Shown: positions 8,138-16,632 of the stretch, piece by piece | Layout: each line of letters begins with the position of its first letter | How positions within the stretch are numbered: the first letter of the stretch is position 1 | Assembly (NCBI RefSeq): GCF_014490575.1 | Contig: NZ_CP061033.1 | Span: 1,798,001-1,862,000 of the forward strand | Source: Corynebacterium zhongnanshanii | GTDB taxonomy: Bacteria; Actinomycetota; Actinomycetes; Mycobacteriales; Mycobacteriaceae | DNA length: 64,000 bases | Direction of reading: 5' to 3' | The notes under the pieces: generated by a model | Told to the model about the DNA's origin: nothing | The model's database searches: none | Seen by the model: the letters and a program-made list of their open reading frames with translations, nothing else | Program-made: the position numbers and the translations under genes

Positions 8138-8742
8138 CTTTTGTTTATAGCCATGCTCCCTCCCCTACCTGCACCTGTCCAACTTCTTCGACGCAGTGCC
8201 TCTCCACTTCCCTACCGCAGAGACTCTCTACTTCCCAGCCACTGCGTTAGCCCAAACAAGGAACAGGCCCAAGCGAAAAGAGAAGATAGCCGCGCATGCG
8301 TCAACAACGAGCGCTTCTGGCACAGCCGTAGGACTATTGTGCTTTTCCTAGAGCTCGACCTGGGGAAACGCAAAGCTAAGTGCCGCAGAATCCTCTCGTT
8401 GTGCCGAACGGCACCGGAATGCTGCCTACAATCCCGACCAGCAAGCTGCAGACAGACAAGCTGACTGTAGGTCGGCGGCGCTGCGCTGCTGCTGAACTTA
8501 CGAAATACCTCCGTCCATAGCCTGCGCCTCCCCAAGTCTTTAAGGGGAAGTGTCTGGGAACGTCGTTTCGATTTTCGGCGGATTTTCAAAAGCCCAGGTC
8601 ACGGCATTTTGACTCTGAGGAGCAGGGCATCGAGTCGACGTTCTAAGACAAACCACGCAAGCGGCCTCCAACATGGAGGCTGTGCGGCTGCGCAGGAGCA
8701 TGGGAATTTCAGATACTCCGCGCTAGCGGACGCAACCAAACC
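8138..8742. other. 605-bp region without a supported gene
   Basis: I see no gene here. Open frames on both strands (8141-8464, 8212-8589) lack ribosome-binding sites and familiar motifs. The right part (8547-8686) is one copy of a ~140-bp direct repeat whose other copy lies at 13915-14057. The rest may be decayed sequence at the left boundary of the siderophore island. Confidence 0.5.
8547..8686 (+). repeat. Long direct repeat, left copy
   Basis: About 140 bp, roughly 80-85 per cent identical to 13915-14057 in the same orientation. The first 24 bases are identical in both copies, as are blocks such as AAAAGCCCAGGTCACGGC and CATCGAGTCGACGTTCTAAG. The two copies bracket the siderophore-uptake island. 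I do not recognise the element; a remnant of an insertion sequence end is possible. Confidence 0.8.
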
Positions 8743-9549
8743 TTATCGTGGAACAACCAATGGTCCACCGGTGATGGGATCCTCAGCCACCAGCGCGTCG
8801 AGCGCAAACGCCTCTAACAGAAGCTCAGAAGTAATGACGTCACTGGGGTGACCGGTGGCGAGGATCTGTCCACCCTTCATCACCACCAAATGATCGCTAT
8901 AGCGTACTGCCAAATTGAGATCATGCAACACCATCACCACAGTGCGATCCAGTTCGCGCCGCAAATTTCGGACCAGTTCCAAGATTTCCACAGAAGTAGC
9001 GAGATCCAAGTAGGTAGTGGGCTCGTCTAGAAATAGGATTTCTGTATTCTGAGCAAGCACCATGGAGATCCACACGCGCTGTCTTTGCCCACCCGAAAGA
9101 GAATCCACAGTGCGCTCCGCAAGAGCTAAAGATCCAGTCATGTCCAAAGCCCTATATACTTCGACCTCGTCCGTAGACGACCACTGCCGGATCCACGACT
9201 GGTGAGGATGGCGCCCACGAGATACTAGGTCAGCAACGTTCAGGCCCTCCGGAGCAACGGGAGACTGTGGGAGCACGCTAACGGTTTGCGCAAGGTCCTT
9301 ACGTTTTATCGTCGAAATATCACGACCATTGAGTAGGACCTCTCCCCCGCTGACTGGGATGAGGCGAGACATGGCCTTAAGCAGCGTGGACTTTCCACAG
9401 CCGTTCGCACCAACGATTGTAGTAACCTGCCCCCGAGGAAAGCTCACGTCCACACCTTCAATGACCCGCCGATCGCCGTAGTCTACCGAGAGGTCGCAAG
9501 CAGACATGCTGTCGTTCTGCGTCAAGCGTCTATCTATGCCATTTTTCAT
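8743..9549 (-). CDS. Siderophore ABC transporter ATPase (FecE type)
   Basis: 268 residues with Walker A GANGCGKST (47-55), signature LSGGQ (151-155), Walker B ILFLDEP (171-177) followed by TTYLD, and VLHDLN with the switch His. The TTYLD sequence is typical of iron-siderophore ATPases. Its ATG overlaps the TGA of the preceding permease gene. It is the last gene of the minus-strand uptake operon and ends 57 bases from the left direct repeat. It powers siderophore import by the two FecCD permeases. Confidence 0.92.
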   Translation of the reverse strand: MKNGIDRRLTQNDSMSACDLSVDYGDRRVIEGVDVSFPRGQVTTIVGANGCGKSTLLKAMSRLIPVSGGEVLLNGRDISTIKRKDLAQTVSVLPQSPVAPEGLNVADLVSRGRHPHQSWIRQWSSTDEVEVYRALDMTGSLALAERTVDSLSGGQRQRVWISMVLAQNTEILFLDEPTTYLDLATSVEILELVRNLRRELDRTVVMVLHDLNLAVRYSDHLVVMKGGQILATGHPSDVITSELLLEAFALDALVAEDPITGGPLVVPR

Positions 9550-10640
9550 ACTGTGACATTCCTATTCCGTTGAACAAGCACATAGACCAAGAATGCGCCC
9601 CCAATTGCGGATGTAAGTACACCCACCGGCAGTTCAACAGGTAGTAGTGTTTGAGAACAAATATCCGCCAAAAGAAGCAAGGTTGCTCCACTCAATGAAG
9701 AAGCTAACAACGGCGGAGAAGAAGCACCACATAAGCGCAAGGCCACCTGCGGTGCCACAAACGCGACAAAGCCAATCGGACCTGCTGCCGAGACTGCTAC
9801 AGCCGCTAACGCAACAGCCGATCCTAGAAGTACCACCTGAACAGCCTTGACGTTCTGACCGAGGGCACGCGCTGTATCCGGGCCAAGCAAAGTGGCCAAT
9901 AGTTGATGCCCAATCCACGCTAGCAACGGAGTCACTACCAGCACTGCAACGGCGATCGGCCAAGTCTTTGACCAATCTGCGGAAGACAGCGACCCTGTGA
10001 GCCAAAACTGAGCTGCCGAAGCATCACGTAGCTCAGCGCGAACCATCAAGAAGTTGATATAGGACGACAAGAGCGCTGTCAGGACTATGCCGACAAGCAC
10101 GAGCCGAAAAGAATCAGTAGAGGTCCGCCAAGCCAAGGCCCACATCAAAATCGCTGTAACTGCCGCCCCCAAAACCGCAGCCAAAGGGACGCCAATGCTG
10201 CTAAGCCAACCAAGGAAGCCACCAGCGCCACCACCTAAAGTGATGACGGTAACTGCGGCGGCTGAAGCGCCGGTGGTAAATCCGAGGATATCTGGGCTGG
10301 CCAGCGCATTTCGAGCTACAGACTGCGTGAGGGCACCAGAAAGCCCGAAAGCGCACCCAACGAAAATCGCAGTCAGAGCTCGCGGCATCCGCCAATCCAA
10401 AACCACTAGCCTTTCCACGTGAGAACCCTGCCCAGTAAACAACACCTCCAATACACGCAAAGGAGACACTGGGTACTCCCCCACGCCAATGGACACAGCC
10501 GCCAAGAAAACTGTTCCTAAAAGCAGAATCAGCGATACTCCAACTGCGCGTGGCCGCCACACAAGAGAGAGAGGACCGACGCGAAAGGGTGGCCGCTTAG
10601 GAACCGCTGGAGTGACAGAGTGATCAACGGAGGAATTCAT
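9546..10640 (-). CDS. Siderophore ABC permease (FecCD family), second subunit
   Basis: 364 residues, about ten TM helices. Family hallmarks are WRMPRALTAIFVGCAFGLSGALTQ near residues 75-98, NALASPDILGFTTGASAA, and GPIGFVAFVAPQVALRLCGAS. The ATG at 10640 overlaps the stop of the first permease (TGATG). Heterodimeric FecCD pairs of this type transport catecholate or hydroxamate siderophores. It is coupled on both sides and belongs to the DtxR-boxed operon by position. Confidence 0.9.
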   Translation of the reverse strand: MNSSVDHSVTPAVPKRPPFRVGPLSLVWRPRAVGVSLILLLGTVFLAAVSIGVGEYPVSPLRVLEVLFTGQGSHVERLVVLDWRMPRALTAIFVGCAFGLSGALTQSVARNALASPDILGFTTGASAAAVTVITLGGGAGGFLGWLSSIGVPLAAVLGAAVTAILMWALAWRTSTDSFRLVLVGIVLTALLSSYINFLMVRAELRDASAAQFWLTGSLSSADWSKTWPIAVAVLVVTPLLAWIGHQLLATLLGPDTARALGQNVKAVQVVLLGSAVALAAVAVSAAGPIGFVAFVAPQVALRLCGASSPPLLASSLSGATLLLLADICSQTLLPVELPVGVLTSAIGGAFLVYVLVQRNRNVTV

Positions 10641-11695
10641 CAAATCGCCACCACTCGGCGTCGATAAATGAGGAAAATGAAAAATGGTGCACCCACGAAA
10701 GCGAGGACAATGCCCACCTGCAGCTCACCTGGTCGAGCAATCAGCCGACCAACAACGTCGGCGATCAACATCAGAACCGCACCGCCTAATGCTGAATAAG
10801 GCAAAATCCATCGATAATCGGGGCCTGTGATTGCGCGAACCATATGTGGAACTACCAGTCCAATGAAGGTGATGGGACCTGCCGCCGCAGTCGCTGCACC
10901 AGCCAACAACGCGATGATAGCCATGCCCATCACGCGAGCACGCTGTGTATTCACCCCCAACCCTGAAGCGATATCATCACCCAGATTGAGGAGATTGAGC
11001 TGAGGCGCAGTGGCCAAAGCCAGTACAATGCCCACCACGATGAACGGAAGTACCCCGTAAAAGACAGTGAGATCTCTGCCCGCAATGGATCCTACAGTCC
11101 AAAACCTCATGTGATTCAAATTCGCATCCTTGGTAAGAATAAAACCACTAATGATGGCACTAAGAACTGCAGATAATGCTGCACCACCAAGCACTAAAGT
11201 GAGCGGGTTAGCCTGACCTCCTCCTACCAAGGAAAGACTAAACACCGCACCCGTGGCAATAACTGCTCCAACGAATGCCCACAGGCTAATAGCCCACACA
11301 GAGGTAACGCTGAATAGAGAAAAACTGACCACAACAGCCAACGAAGCGCCAAAATTAATGCCAAGAATTCCTGTATCTGCGAGCGGGTTACGTGTATGTC
11401 CTTGAATGAGAGCACCGCAAACCCCAAGTGCAGCCCCAGCGACCAACCCCAATAATGTTCGTGGTACACGCAGTTCAACTAATACTCGCTGACCTACGTT
11501 CAAGGCATCTGGATGACCAAACAGAATAGAGGGGTCACGCAAGACATTAGAGATTTCGCCAAAAGGAACTGAGCGGGCGCCAAAGAATATGCTGGCTAGC
11601 ACACTAGCGAGGAGCAAGAGAAAAAGAACACCCAAGCCTGATAGATGACGAAGGGAGCCTCTACGAAACTGTGTGGTCGGATTAGACGTAGCCAA
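10640..11695 (-). CDS. Siderophore ABC permease (FecCD family), first subunit
   Basis: 351 residues with the FecCD signatures VELRVPRTLLGLVAGAALG, GHTRNPLADTGILGINFGAS and ITFIGLVVPHMVRAITGPDYR. The ATG at 11695 is preceded by a strong AAAGGAGGAGG ribosome-binding site. It forms a heterodimeric channel with the downstream permease. A 217-base gap separates it from the binding-protein gene, so an internal promoter is possible. Confidence 0.92.
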   Translation of the reverse strand: MATSNPTTQFRRGSLRHLSGLGVLFLLLLASVLASIFFGARSVPFGEISNVLRDPSILFGHPDALNVGQRVLVELRVPRTLLGLVAGAALGVCGALIQGHTRNPLADTGILGINFGASLAVVVSFSLFSVTSVWAISLWAFVGAVIATGAVFSLSLVGGGQANPLTLVLGGAALSAVLSAIISGFILTKDANLNHMRFWTVGSIAGRDLTVFYGVLPFIVVGIVLALATAPQLNLLNLGDDIASGLGVNTQRARVMGMAIIALLAGAATAAAGPITFIGLVVPHMVRAITGPDYRWILPYSALGGAVLMLIADVVGRLIARPGELQVGIVLAFVGAPFFIFLIYRRRVVAI

Positions 11696-11912
11696 ACCCT
11701 CCTCCTTTAGGCATAAAGTTCCCTAACTATAGACAACAAGGGGCAATTCTTTAGAATAATGAGAGAAATCCTACATGATGCAGGTAAACTTAAACAAAGT
11801 AGCTTCTTCGTCAGAGAACCAATGTCTACTCCCTGACGACCAGAATTTCTACACGCCCGACTTCACGGCTCGTCCTACGCTTCCGCGCAGGACAGCACTG
11901 AAGTGGCGGCAT
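11696..11912. other. Intra-operon gap, 217 bp
   Basis: This separates the siderophore-binding lipoprotein gene from the permease gene. A TTAGG...CCTAA pair just upstream of the permease has the outer bases of a DtxR box but not its core and is 20 rather than 19 bases. No gene is visible. Confidence 0.4.
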
Positions 11913-12929
11913 CTACTTCGTGGCATCAACCAGCAGCTTCTCGATCTTGTCCAGCAAGTAGTTCAAGCTCAGGACAGTCTGCCAACCGAAGGCCTTCTCC
12001 AAATCACCCTCTAGATAGACACTGTGCCCATCTTTAACGGCTGGGAGCTTACCCACGATCGAATCTTCAGTCACGGATGCCTTGCTCTGCTTTGGCGAGT
12101 AAGACAGTTGGTCCCAGATCAGCACGTCAGAGTTGACGCGGTCAGCGTTCTCCTTGGATACCTCACCGTAGAATTTACCCTTGGTGATTCCTGCGTATTC
12201 GGGATTGATCTTAAAGCCTAATTCGGTAAAGAAGCGACTACGTGGGTCACCTTCGGAAAAGACGGCGAGCTTCTCATCTTCGATGGTTGCGACACCGAGT
12301 TCTTTCTCGGACCACTCTGGGTGGCGGTTCTTTAGTTCAGCGAACTTCTCTTTAACTTGCTGAATTTGACGCTTAGCCTCTTCAGGCTTACCCACCGCTT
12401 GGCCGATTTGCTCTGTGGTAACATCCCACGGTTGCTGCAATTCGTCGTATTCACCCTTTTGGACGACGACAGGTGCGATTTCTGATAATTTTTTATAGGT
12501 ATCTTCATCCAGATCGGAGTACACAGCCACAATTAAATCTGGATTGTCCTTGGCAATAGCCTCCACATTGATCTCAGTATCCTTATCGATCCGTGGCTGC
12601 TCGCCTTCAATCTTGTCCTTCGACCAATTACCTGCAGCCTGCCCCTCCGGGGTCATTCCATCCCAGTAATTTACGGATACTGGAGTGACACCAAGTGCCA
12701 GCAATGCGTCTTGATCGGTGTATCCCAAAGAAACCACTCGCTGGGGGGCTTCCTTAATTTCTGTGGAACCATACCGATGCTGAATGGTGGTGGGGAATGC
12801 GCCCTGTTCCGCATTCGCGGCTCTAGTCTCGCTTGAGTTACTTGCTTCATCGCCGGTCGAACAAGCTCCAAGCACTAAGCCAAGTGCCAGCACGCTCGCT
12901 GTGCTCGCGAAAATCTTCTTAAGTTTCAT
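11913..12929 (-). CDS. Iron-siderophore-binding lipoprotein
   Basis: 338 residues from the ATG at 12929, which has AGGAG five bases upstream; a longer frame to 12980 lacks one. The signal peptide ends in the lipobox LVLGACS (Cys about residue 23). The mature part has the FecB/FepB fold: QRVVSLGYTDQDALLALGVTPV, NPDLIVAVYSDL, LGVATIEDEKLAVF, DVLIWDQLSY and a C-terminal GWQTVLSLNYLLDKIEKLL. Its job is to bind a ferric siderophore outside the cell. It stands 62 bases downstream of the formyltransferase-like gene and upstream of the permeases. Confidence 0.9.
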   Translation of the reverse strand: MKLKKIFASTASVLALGLVLGACSTGDEASNSSETRAANAEQGAFPTTIQHRYGSTEIKEAPQRVVSLGYTDQDALLALGVTPVSVNYWDGMTPEGQAAGNWSKDKIEGEQPRIDKDTEINVEAIAKDNPDLIVAVYSDLDEDTYKKLSEIAPVVVQKGEYDELQQPWDVTTEQIGQAVGKPEEAKRQIQQVKEKFAELKNRHPEWSEKELGVATIEDEKLAVFSEGDPRSRFFTELGFKINPEYAGITKGKFYGEVSKENADRVNSDVLIWDQLSYSPKQSKASVTEDSIVGKLPAVKDGHSVYLEGDLEKAFGWQTVLSLNYLLDKIEKLLVDATK

Positions 12930-12991
12930 GATTCTCCTATGGGATCGGTGAACGGTTCCATACTCAACTGGGTCGTTCACGGTTGGGAAGG

Positions 12992-13741
12992 TTAAACCCT
13001 TGGTTCGATATATCCGGCTCTGTGCCCAAAGAACTCAGTAGCGGGTAACTCCGAGTCATCATCGAGCCGAACCCTATCTAGCACAATCGCTGGACTGGGT
13101 TCATTGGCCCGCCGCGACCCGCACACCACTGCAATACCTCCTTCGTAAGGAATCGTGATGCGCCCGGGAGTACCACCAAATCGACCTTGAGAGACGTGTG
13201 CGGAAAGCACACGAATGCGTTGGCCTCGAAATTCAAAGTAGGCGTTAGGATACGGATCGGACTGTGCCCTCACCAACAAGGCGATATCTTCCGCAGGTTG
13301 GTTGAAATCGATGCGAGATTCCTGCTCACTTCGTTTATGAAAGTAGGTTGCTCTGGTGAGATCTTGGGGTTGCTTCGTGGCAGTACCTTGAGCAATGTCA
13401 TTCAAAGCCCGTTCCACAAGCGGTTCAATGAGATCAATGGTCTTAGCTACAAGATCAGTGGTAGTATCAACCGATCCCACGGGGATAGCTTGTTGAGCCA
13501 CGATGACATCCGGTGCAGAGGCTCTCAGCGCCTTAAGAACGTCTTCTCCCACGCGCTCTGCAACACATACCGGCAGCTCATGCTCCTTGGCTAGATCCTC
13601 GACAGAATCTGCCCACATCTTTTCATAAGGATGTTCACTTTTAGGATGGGTAACCACTAAAGCTACTTCATGACCAGCATTGATGACCGCAGACAACGTC
13701 CGGTGTCTCCACGACTGGTAGCCGAAAACAGCAACTCGCAC
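12992..13741 (-). CDS. Formyltransferase relative with internal deletion of the catalytic core
   Basis: 249 residues, about 60-70 shorter than family members. The N-terminus (MRVAVFGYQSWRHRTL, then HEVALVVTHP and HPYEKMWADSVEDLA) and the C-terminal domain (TYFHKRSEQESRIDFN, VRAQSDPYPNAYFEFRG, GRFGGTPGRI) match actinobacterial formyltransferases related to Fmt, which occur with siderophore genes and formylate hydroxyornithine. After APDVIVAQ (about residue 83) the sequence jumps directly to AIPVGSVDTTTDL. The segment that should carry the N/HxSLLP and D-x-GD catalytic residues is absent, yet the reading frame is intact. As encoded it is unlikely to be an active transferase. It is the first gene behind a DtxR-like box. 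Recall of the family sequence is from memory. Confidence 0.75.
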   Translation of the reverse strand: MRVAVFGYQSWRHRTLSAVINAGHEVALVVTHPKSEHPYEKMWADSVEDLAKEHELPVCVAERVGEDVLKALRASAPDVIVAQQAIPVGSVDTTTDLVAKTIDLIEPLVERALNDIAQGTATKQPQDLTRATYFHKRSEQESRIDFNQPAEDIALLVRAQSDPYPNAYFEFRGQRIRVLSAHVSQGRFGGTPGRITIPYEGGIAVVCGSRRANEPSPAIVLDRVRLDDDSELPATEFFGHRAGYIEPRV

Positions 13742-13751
13742 GCAAGCTATA

Positions 13752-13770
13752 TTAGCTTAGCATTACCTAT
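13752..13770 (-). promoter_or_regulatory. DtxR-like iron box
   Basis: TTAGCTTAGCATTACCTAT matches 15 of 19 positions of the DtxR/IdeR consensus TWAGGTTAGSCTAACCTWA. It ends ten bases before the start of the formyltransferase-like gene, where a repressor would cover the promoter. Iron-dependent repression of the whole minus-strand siderophore operon is the natural reading. Confidence 0.65.
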
Positions 13771-13914
13771 TTAGTCAATCATGACTGTTGTGTACTCTAG
13801 CGCGGTGAAACTGTAATCCGCGGTAGCTCATGAGCCGGTGCATACCCAAGTGGCTAGCTCGGGCACTTCACAAAACCCTCAGTTCATACCGCCCGCTTTC
13901 CCTGCCTCCGGTAA

Positions 13915-14057
13915 GAAGTGTCTGGGAACGTCGTTTCGGTTTTCGGCAGATATTTAAAAGCCCAGGTCACGGCGTTTTGGGTCTGTGGGACAAAGCATCG
14001 AGTCGACGTTCTAAGACAACCACAGCGCACAACGGCTTCAAACAATGAGGCTGTGCG
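13915..14057 (+). repeat. Long direct repeat, right copy
   Basis: About 143 bp and the partner of 8547-8686 in the same orientation, 5.4 kb apart. Differences are scattered substitutions plus a few short indels, so the duplication is not recent, or the two copies are independent insertions of the same element. Confidence 0.8.
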
Positions 14058-14178
14058 ACTGGGTAGCTGGACAATGCCGCAGCAAACGGCAAAGCTGCCA
14101 AGAAGGGCAGCTGCTCAGCGGCGCAGCAGTCGAGAAGTTCAGCACCACAACAGCACAAAACCACTGCCTCGAACAGCC

Positions 14179-14231
14179 CCATAACCCCCTAGCCGCGCAC
14201 AGCGCCATAACCCCCATAGCCGAACACAGCA
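14179..14231 (+). repeat. 26/27-bp tandem duplication
   Basis: CCATAACCCCC-(A)TAGCCG-NN-CACAGC is present twice back to back (14179-14204 and 14205-14231) with two substitutions and a one-base indel. It lies just downstream of the rpsQ terminator on the minus strand. Confidence 0.7.
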
Positions 14232-14245
14232 CCAGAAACCAAAAA

Positions 14246-14268
14246 GAACCCCGCCAAAGGCGGGGTTC
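14246..14268 (-). terminator. Terminator of the S10 operon
   Basis: A perfect 10-bp stem (GAACCCCGCC with GGCGGGGTTC) and AAA loop, followed on the minus strand by TTTTTGG. It lies 27 bases after the rpsQ stop and ends the rpsJ-rpsQ transcript. Confidence 0.88.
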
Positions 14269-14294
14269 TCAAGCTCTCGCAGAAACAGCAGGCC

Positions 14295-14573
14295 TTAGCG
14301 TGCCTTCTCCACGATCTCGACGAGACGGAAGTGCTTGTCCTTGGACAGCGGGCGGGTCTCCTCGATGCGAACGCGGTCGCCGATTCCGGCGGTCTCGTTC
14401 TCGTCGTGCGCCTTCACTCGGGAGTTCTTGCGCATGATCTTGCCGTACAGAGCGTGCTGCTTACGGTCCTCGAGCTCAACCACGATGGTCTTGCTCATTT
14501 TGTCGGATACAACGTAGCCGGTACGAACCTTACGTGCGCCCTTTTCCTTCTTAGTCACGTTAGCCTCACTCAT
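14295..14573 (-). CDS. rpsQ: 30S ribosomal protein S17
   Basis: 92 residues. The conserved core [34 protein letters not shown] and the C-terminal [21 protein letters not shown] identify S17, a primary 16S rRNA-binding protein. The short charged N-terminus ([11 protein letters not shown]) is usual for actinobacteria. It overlaps rpmC by four bases and is the last gene of this operon. Confidence 0.97.
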   Translation of the reverse strand: MSEANVTKKEKGARKVRTGYVVSDKMSKTIVVELEDRKQHALYGKIMRKNSRVKAHDENETAGIGDRVRIEETRPLSKDKHFRLVEIVEKAR

Positions 14574-14803
14574 GCTGCGTCACCACCTGGGTTAGTAGAC
14601 AAACCGAGCTCGCGCTCACGCAGGACGGTGTAGATGCGGGCGATGTCGCGCTTGACAACACCCAGACGACGGTTGTTGGTTAGCTGGCCGGTGGCCATCT
14701 GGAAGCGAAGGTTGAACAGCTCTTCCTTGGCCTCGCGCAGACGGGTGGTCAGCTCTTCGTTGTTGAGCTCGCGGAGCTCGTGTGCCGGGGTTCCGGTAGC
14801 CAT
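14570..14803 (-). CDS. rpmC: 50S ribosomal protein L29
   Basis: 77 residues from the ATG at 14803, giving [20 protein letters not shown]; the stop of rplP overlaps this ATG (TAATG). The motif [31 protein letters not shown] is diagnostic of L29, which lies at the polypeptide exit tunnel. A longer frame to 14842 would run into rplP and has no family support. Confidence 0.96.
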   Translation of the reverse strand: MATGTPAHELRELNNEELTTRLREAKEELFNLRFQMATGQLTNNRRLGVVKRDIARIYTVLRERELGLSTNPGGDAA

Positions 14804-15219
14804 TAGAACTGATCCTCCTTCTTCACGATACGAACCTTGCATGGCAGCTTGTTGCCAGCGCGGCGCAGGGCCTCGATTGCCATGTCCTCGTTCGGGTAGG
14901 ACACCTCGAACAGGATGCGGCCTGGCTTGATGTTAGCAACCCACTTCTCCACTGGGCCCTTACCGGAACCCATACGCACACCGAGTGGCTTCTGGGTCAG
15001 GGGGCGGTCAGGGAAGATGTTGATCCATACCTTACCGCCACGCTTGAGGTGACGGTTGATGGCGATACGGGAGGATTCGATCTGACGGTTGGTGATGTAC
15101 GTTGGCTCCAGTGCCTGCAGTCCGTACTCGCCGTGCGTCACGCGGTTTCCACCCTTGGACACACCGGTGCGGGTTGGGCGGTGCTGGCGACGGTACTTAA
15201 CGCGCTTCGGGATAAGCAT
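14803..15219 (-). CDS. rplP: 50S ribosomal protein L16
   Basis: 138 residues, the normal length. It opens [15 protein letters not shown] and contains [19 protein letters not shown] and [23 protein letters not shown]16 helps organise the peptidyl-transferase region and A-site. It starts six bases after rpsC and is coupled to rpmC. Confidence 0.97.
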   Translation of the reverse strand: MLIPKRVKYRRQHRPTRTGVSKGGNRVTHGEYGLQALEPTYITNRQIESSRIAINRHLKRGGKVWINIFPDRPLTQKPLGVRMGSGKGPVEKWVANIKPGRILFEVSYPNEDMAIEALRRAGNKLPCKVRIVKKEDQF

Positions 15220-15224
15220 GTTTC

Positions 15225-15971
15225 TTAGCCCTCCTGATTCTGCTCTGCGCGCTGGCGACGTGCGCCACCGCGGCGTGGACGCTCACGACGAGCACCGCGT
15301 CCACCGCGGTCCTCACGTGCGTTCATCAGGCTTTCGCGACGACCACCGACAACGTCACCCTTGTAGATCCACACCTTCACGCCGATGCGGCCGAAGGTGG
15401 TGTGTGCTTCGTAGGTTCCGTAGTCGATCTCGGCGCGCAGGGTGTGCAGTGGAACGCGTCCCTCGTGGTAGCGCTCGGTGCGACCCATTTCTGCACCGCC
15501 CAGACGGCCGGAGCAGACAACCTTGATGCCCTTTACCTGTGGCTGACGCATTGCGCCCTGGATTGCCTTGCGCATTGCGCGGCGGAATGCTACGCGGTTG
15601 GTCAGCTGCTCTGCGATGGACTGTGCCACCAGCTGAGCGTTGGCGTCGATGTTCTTAACTTCCAGGATGTTCAGCTGTACCTGCTTGCCGGTGAGCTTCT
15701 CCAGCTGGCCGCGGATGCGGTCTGCCTCGGCGCCGCGGCGGCCGATCACGATGCCCGGACGGGCGGTGTGGATGTCGACGCGAACGCGGTCGTGGGTGCG
15801 CTCTACAACAACGTCGGCGATGCCGGCGCGGTCAAGACCCTTGGACAGGAAGTCGCGGATCTTGATGTCTTCAGCAATGTAATCAGCGTACTGCTTGTCG
15901 GCGTACCAGCGGGAACGCCACTCTGCGGTGATGCCCAGACGGAGGCCGTGTGGATGGATTTTCTGTCCCAT
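15225..15971 (-). CDS. rpsC: 30S ribosomal protein S3
   Basis: 248 residues from the ATG at 15971, giving the canonical [13 protein letters not shown], with GGAGG upstream. A longer frame to 16169 overlaps rplV and is rejected. The KH domain ([33 protein letters not shown]) and the mRNA-channel segment with VKVWIYKGD are intact. The C-terminus is a basic Arg/Gly-rich tail typical of actinobacterial S3. Confidence 0.97.
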   Translation of the reverse strand: MGQKIHPHGLRLGITAEWRSRWYADKQYADYIAEDIKIRDFLSKGLDRAGIADVVVERTHDRVRVDIHTARPGIVIGRRGAEADRIRGQLEKLTGKQVQLNILEVKNIDANAQLVAQSIAEQLTNRVAFRRAMRKAIQGAMRQPQVKGIKVVCSGRLGGAEMGRTERYHEGRVPLHTLRAEIDYGTYEAHTTFGRIGVKVWIYKGDVVGGRRESLMNAREDRGGRGARRERPRRGGARRQRAEQNQEG

Positions 15972-15975
15972 TGAC

Positions 15976-16335
15976 TTAAGCACCTCCATTCTGGCTTTCA
16001 ACAACCACGGTGATGTGGCTGGTGCGCTTGCGGACGTGGAATGCACGTCCCTGTGCGCGTGGACGGAAACGACGCATCGTTGGTCCCTCGTCGGCGAATG
16101 CTTCGGAGATAACCAGGGTGCGTGGGTCCAAGCCGAAGTTGTTTTCGGCGTTGGCTGCTGCGGAAGCAACGACCTTGTAGACAGGCTCGGATGCTGCCTG
16201 TGGTGCGTACTTCAGGATTGCGAGTGCGTCTTCAACGGACTTGCCGCGGATCGTGTCGATGACGCGGCGAGCCTTCATTGGGGTGACGCGGACGAAACGC
16301 GCAGTTGCGCGTGCGGAATTCACGGTGTCACTCAT
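15976..16335 (-). CDS. rplV: 50S ribosomal protein L22
   Basis: 119 residues. Recognised by [27 protein letters not shown] and the C-terminal beta-hairpin region with [26 protein letters not shown], the loop that lines the exit tunnel. That loop shows no insertion or deletion of the kind linked to macrolide resistance. It lies two bases after rpsS and four before rpsC. Confidence 0.97.
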   Translation of the reverse strand: MSDTVNSARATARFVRVTPMKARRVIDTIRGKSVEDALAILKYAPQAASEPVYKVVASAAANAENNFGLDPRTLVISEAFADEGPTMRRFRPRAQGRAFHVRKRTSHITVVVESQNGGA

Positions 16336-16337
16336 GT

Positions 16338-16616
16338 TTATCGACGGCCCTTCTTGTCGTCCTTAACGTGACCTTTGAAGGTCTTCGTTGGGGCGAACTC
16401 ACCTAGCTTGTGGCCGACCATGGAGTCATCGATGAACACTGGCACGTGCTTGCGTCCATCGTGGACGGCAAAGGTGTGGCCAATGAAATCGGGCAGAATG
16501 GTCGAGCGGCGGGACCAGGTCTTGATGACCTGCTTGGTACCCTTGTCGTTCTGTGCGTCCACCTTCGCGAGGAGGTGTTCGTCGACGAATGGGCCCTTCT
16601 TGAGGCTGCGTGGCAT
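16338..16616 (-). CDS. rpsS: 30S ribosomal protein S19
   Basis: 92 residues opening [15 protein letters not shown], with the conserved [32 protein letters not shown] and [14 protein letters not shown]19 pairs with S13 in the head of the small subunit. The spacing to rplB (16 bases) and rplV (two bases) is tight. Confidence 0.98.
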   Translation of the reverse strand: MPRSLKKGPFVDEHLLAKVDAQNDKGTKQVIKTWSRRSTILPDFIGHTFAVHDGRKHVPVFIDDSMVGHKLGEFAPTKTFKGHVKDDKKGRR

Positions 16617-16632
16617 TCTCTACTACCTCCTC

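Larger units (their letters stand above)
13742..14294. other. 553-bp region between siderophore island and rpsQ
   Basis: I see no supported gene. It holds the DtxR-like box, the right copy of the long direct repeat (13915-14057), a 26/27-bp tandem duplication (14179-14231) and the terminator of the S10 operon (14246-14268). Open frames here lack start signals and motifs. Confidence 0.6.

Noticed and set aside
8212..8589. Possible small basic protein across the left direct repeat
   Set aside because: No ribosome-binding site, no recognised motif, and the related frame at the right copy is interrupted.
11696..11730. DtxR box before the first siderophore permease
   Set aside because: Only the outer TTAGG and CCTAA agree; the centre does not and the length is 20 rather than 19.
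15225..16169. S3 with a 66-residue N-terminal extension
   Set aside because: The extra part is rplV read in another frame; the conserved MGQKIHPHG start at 15971 has a GGAGG site.
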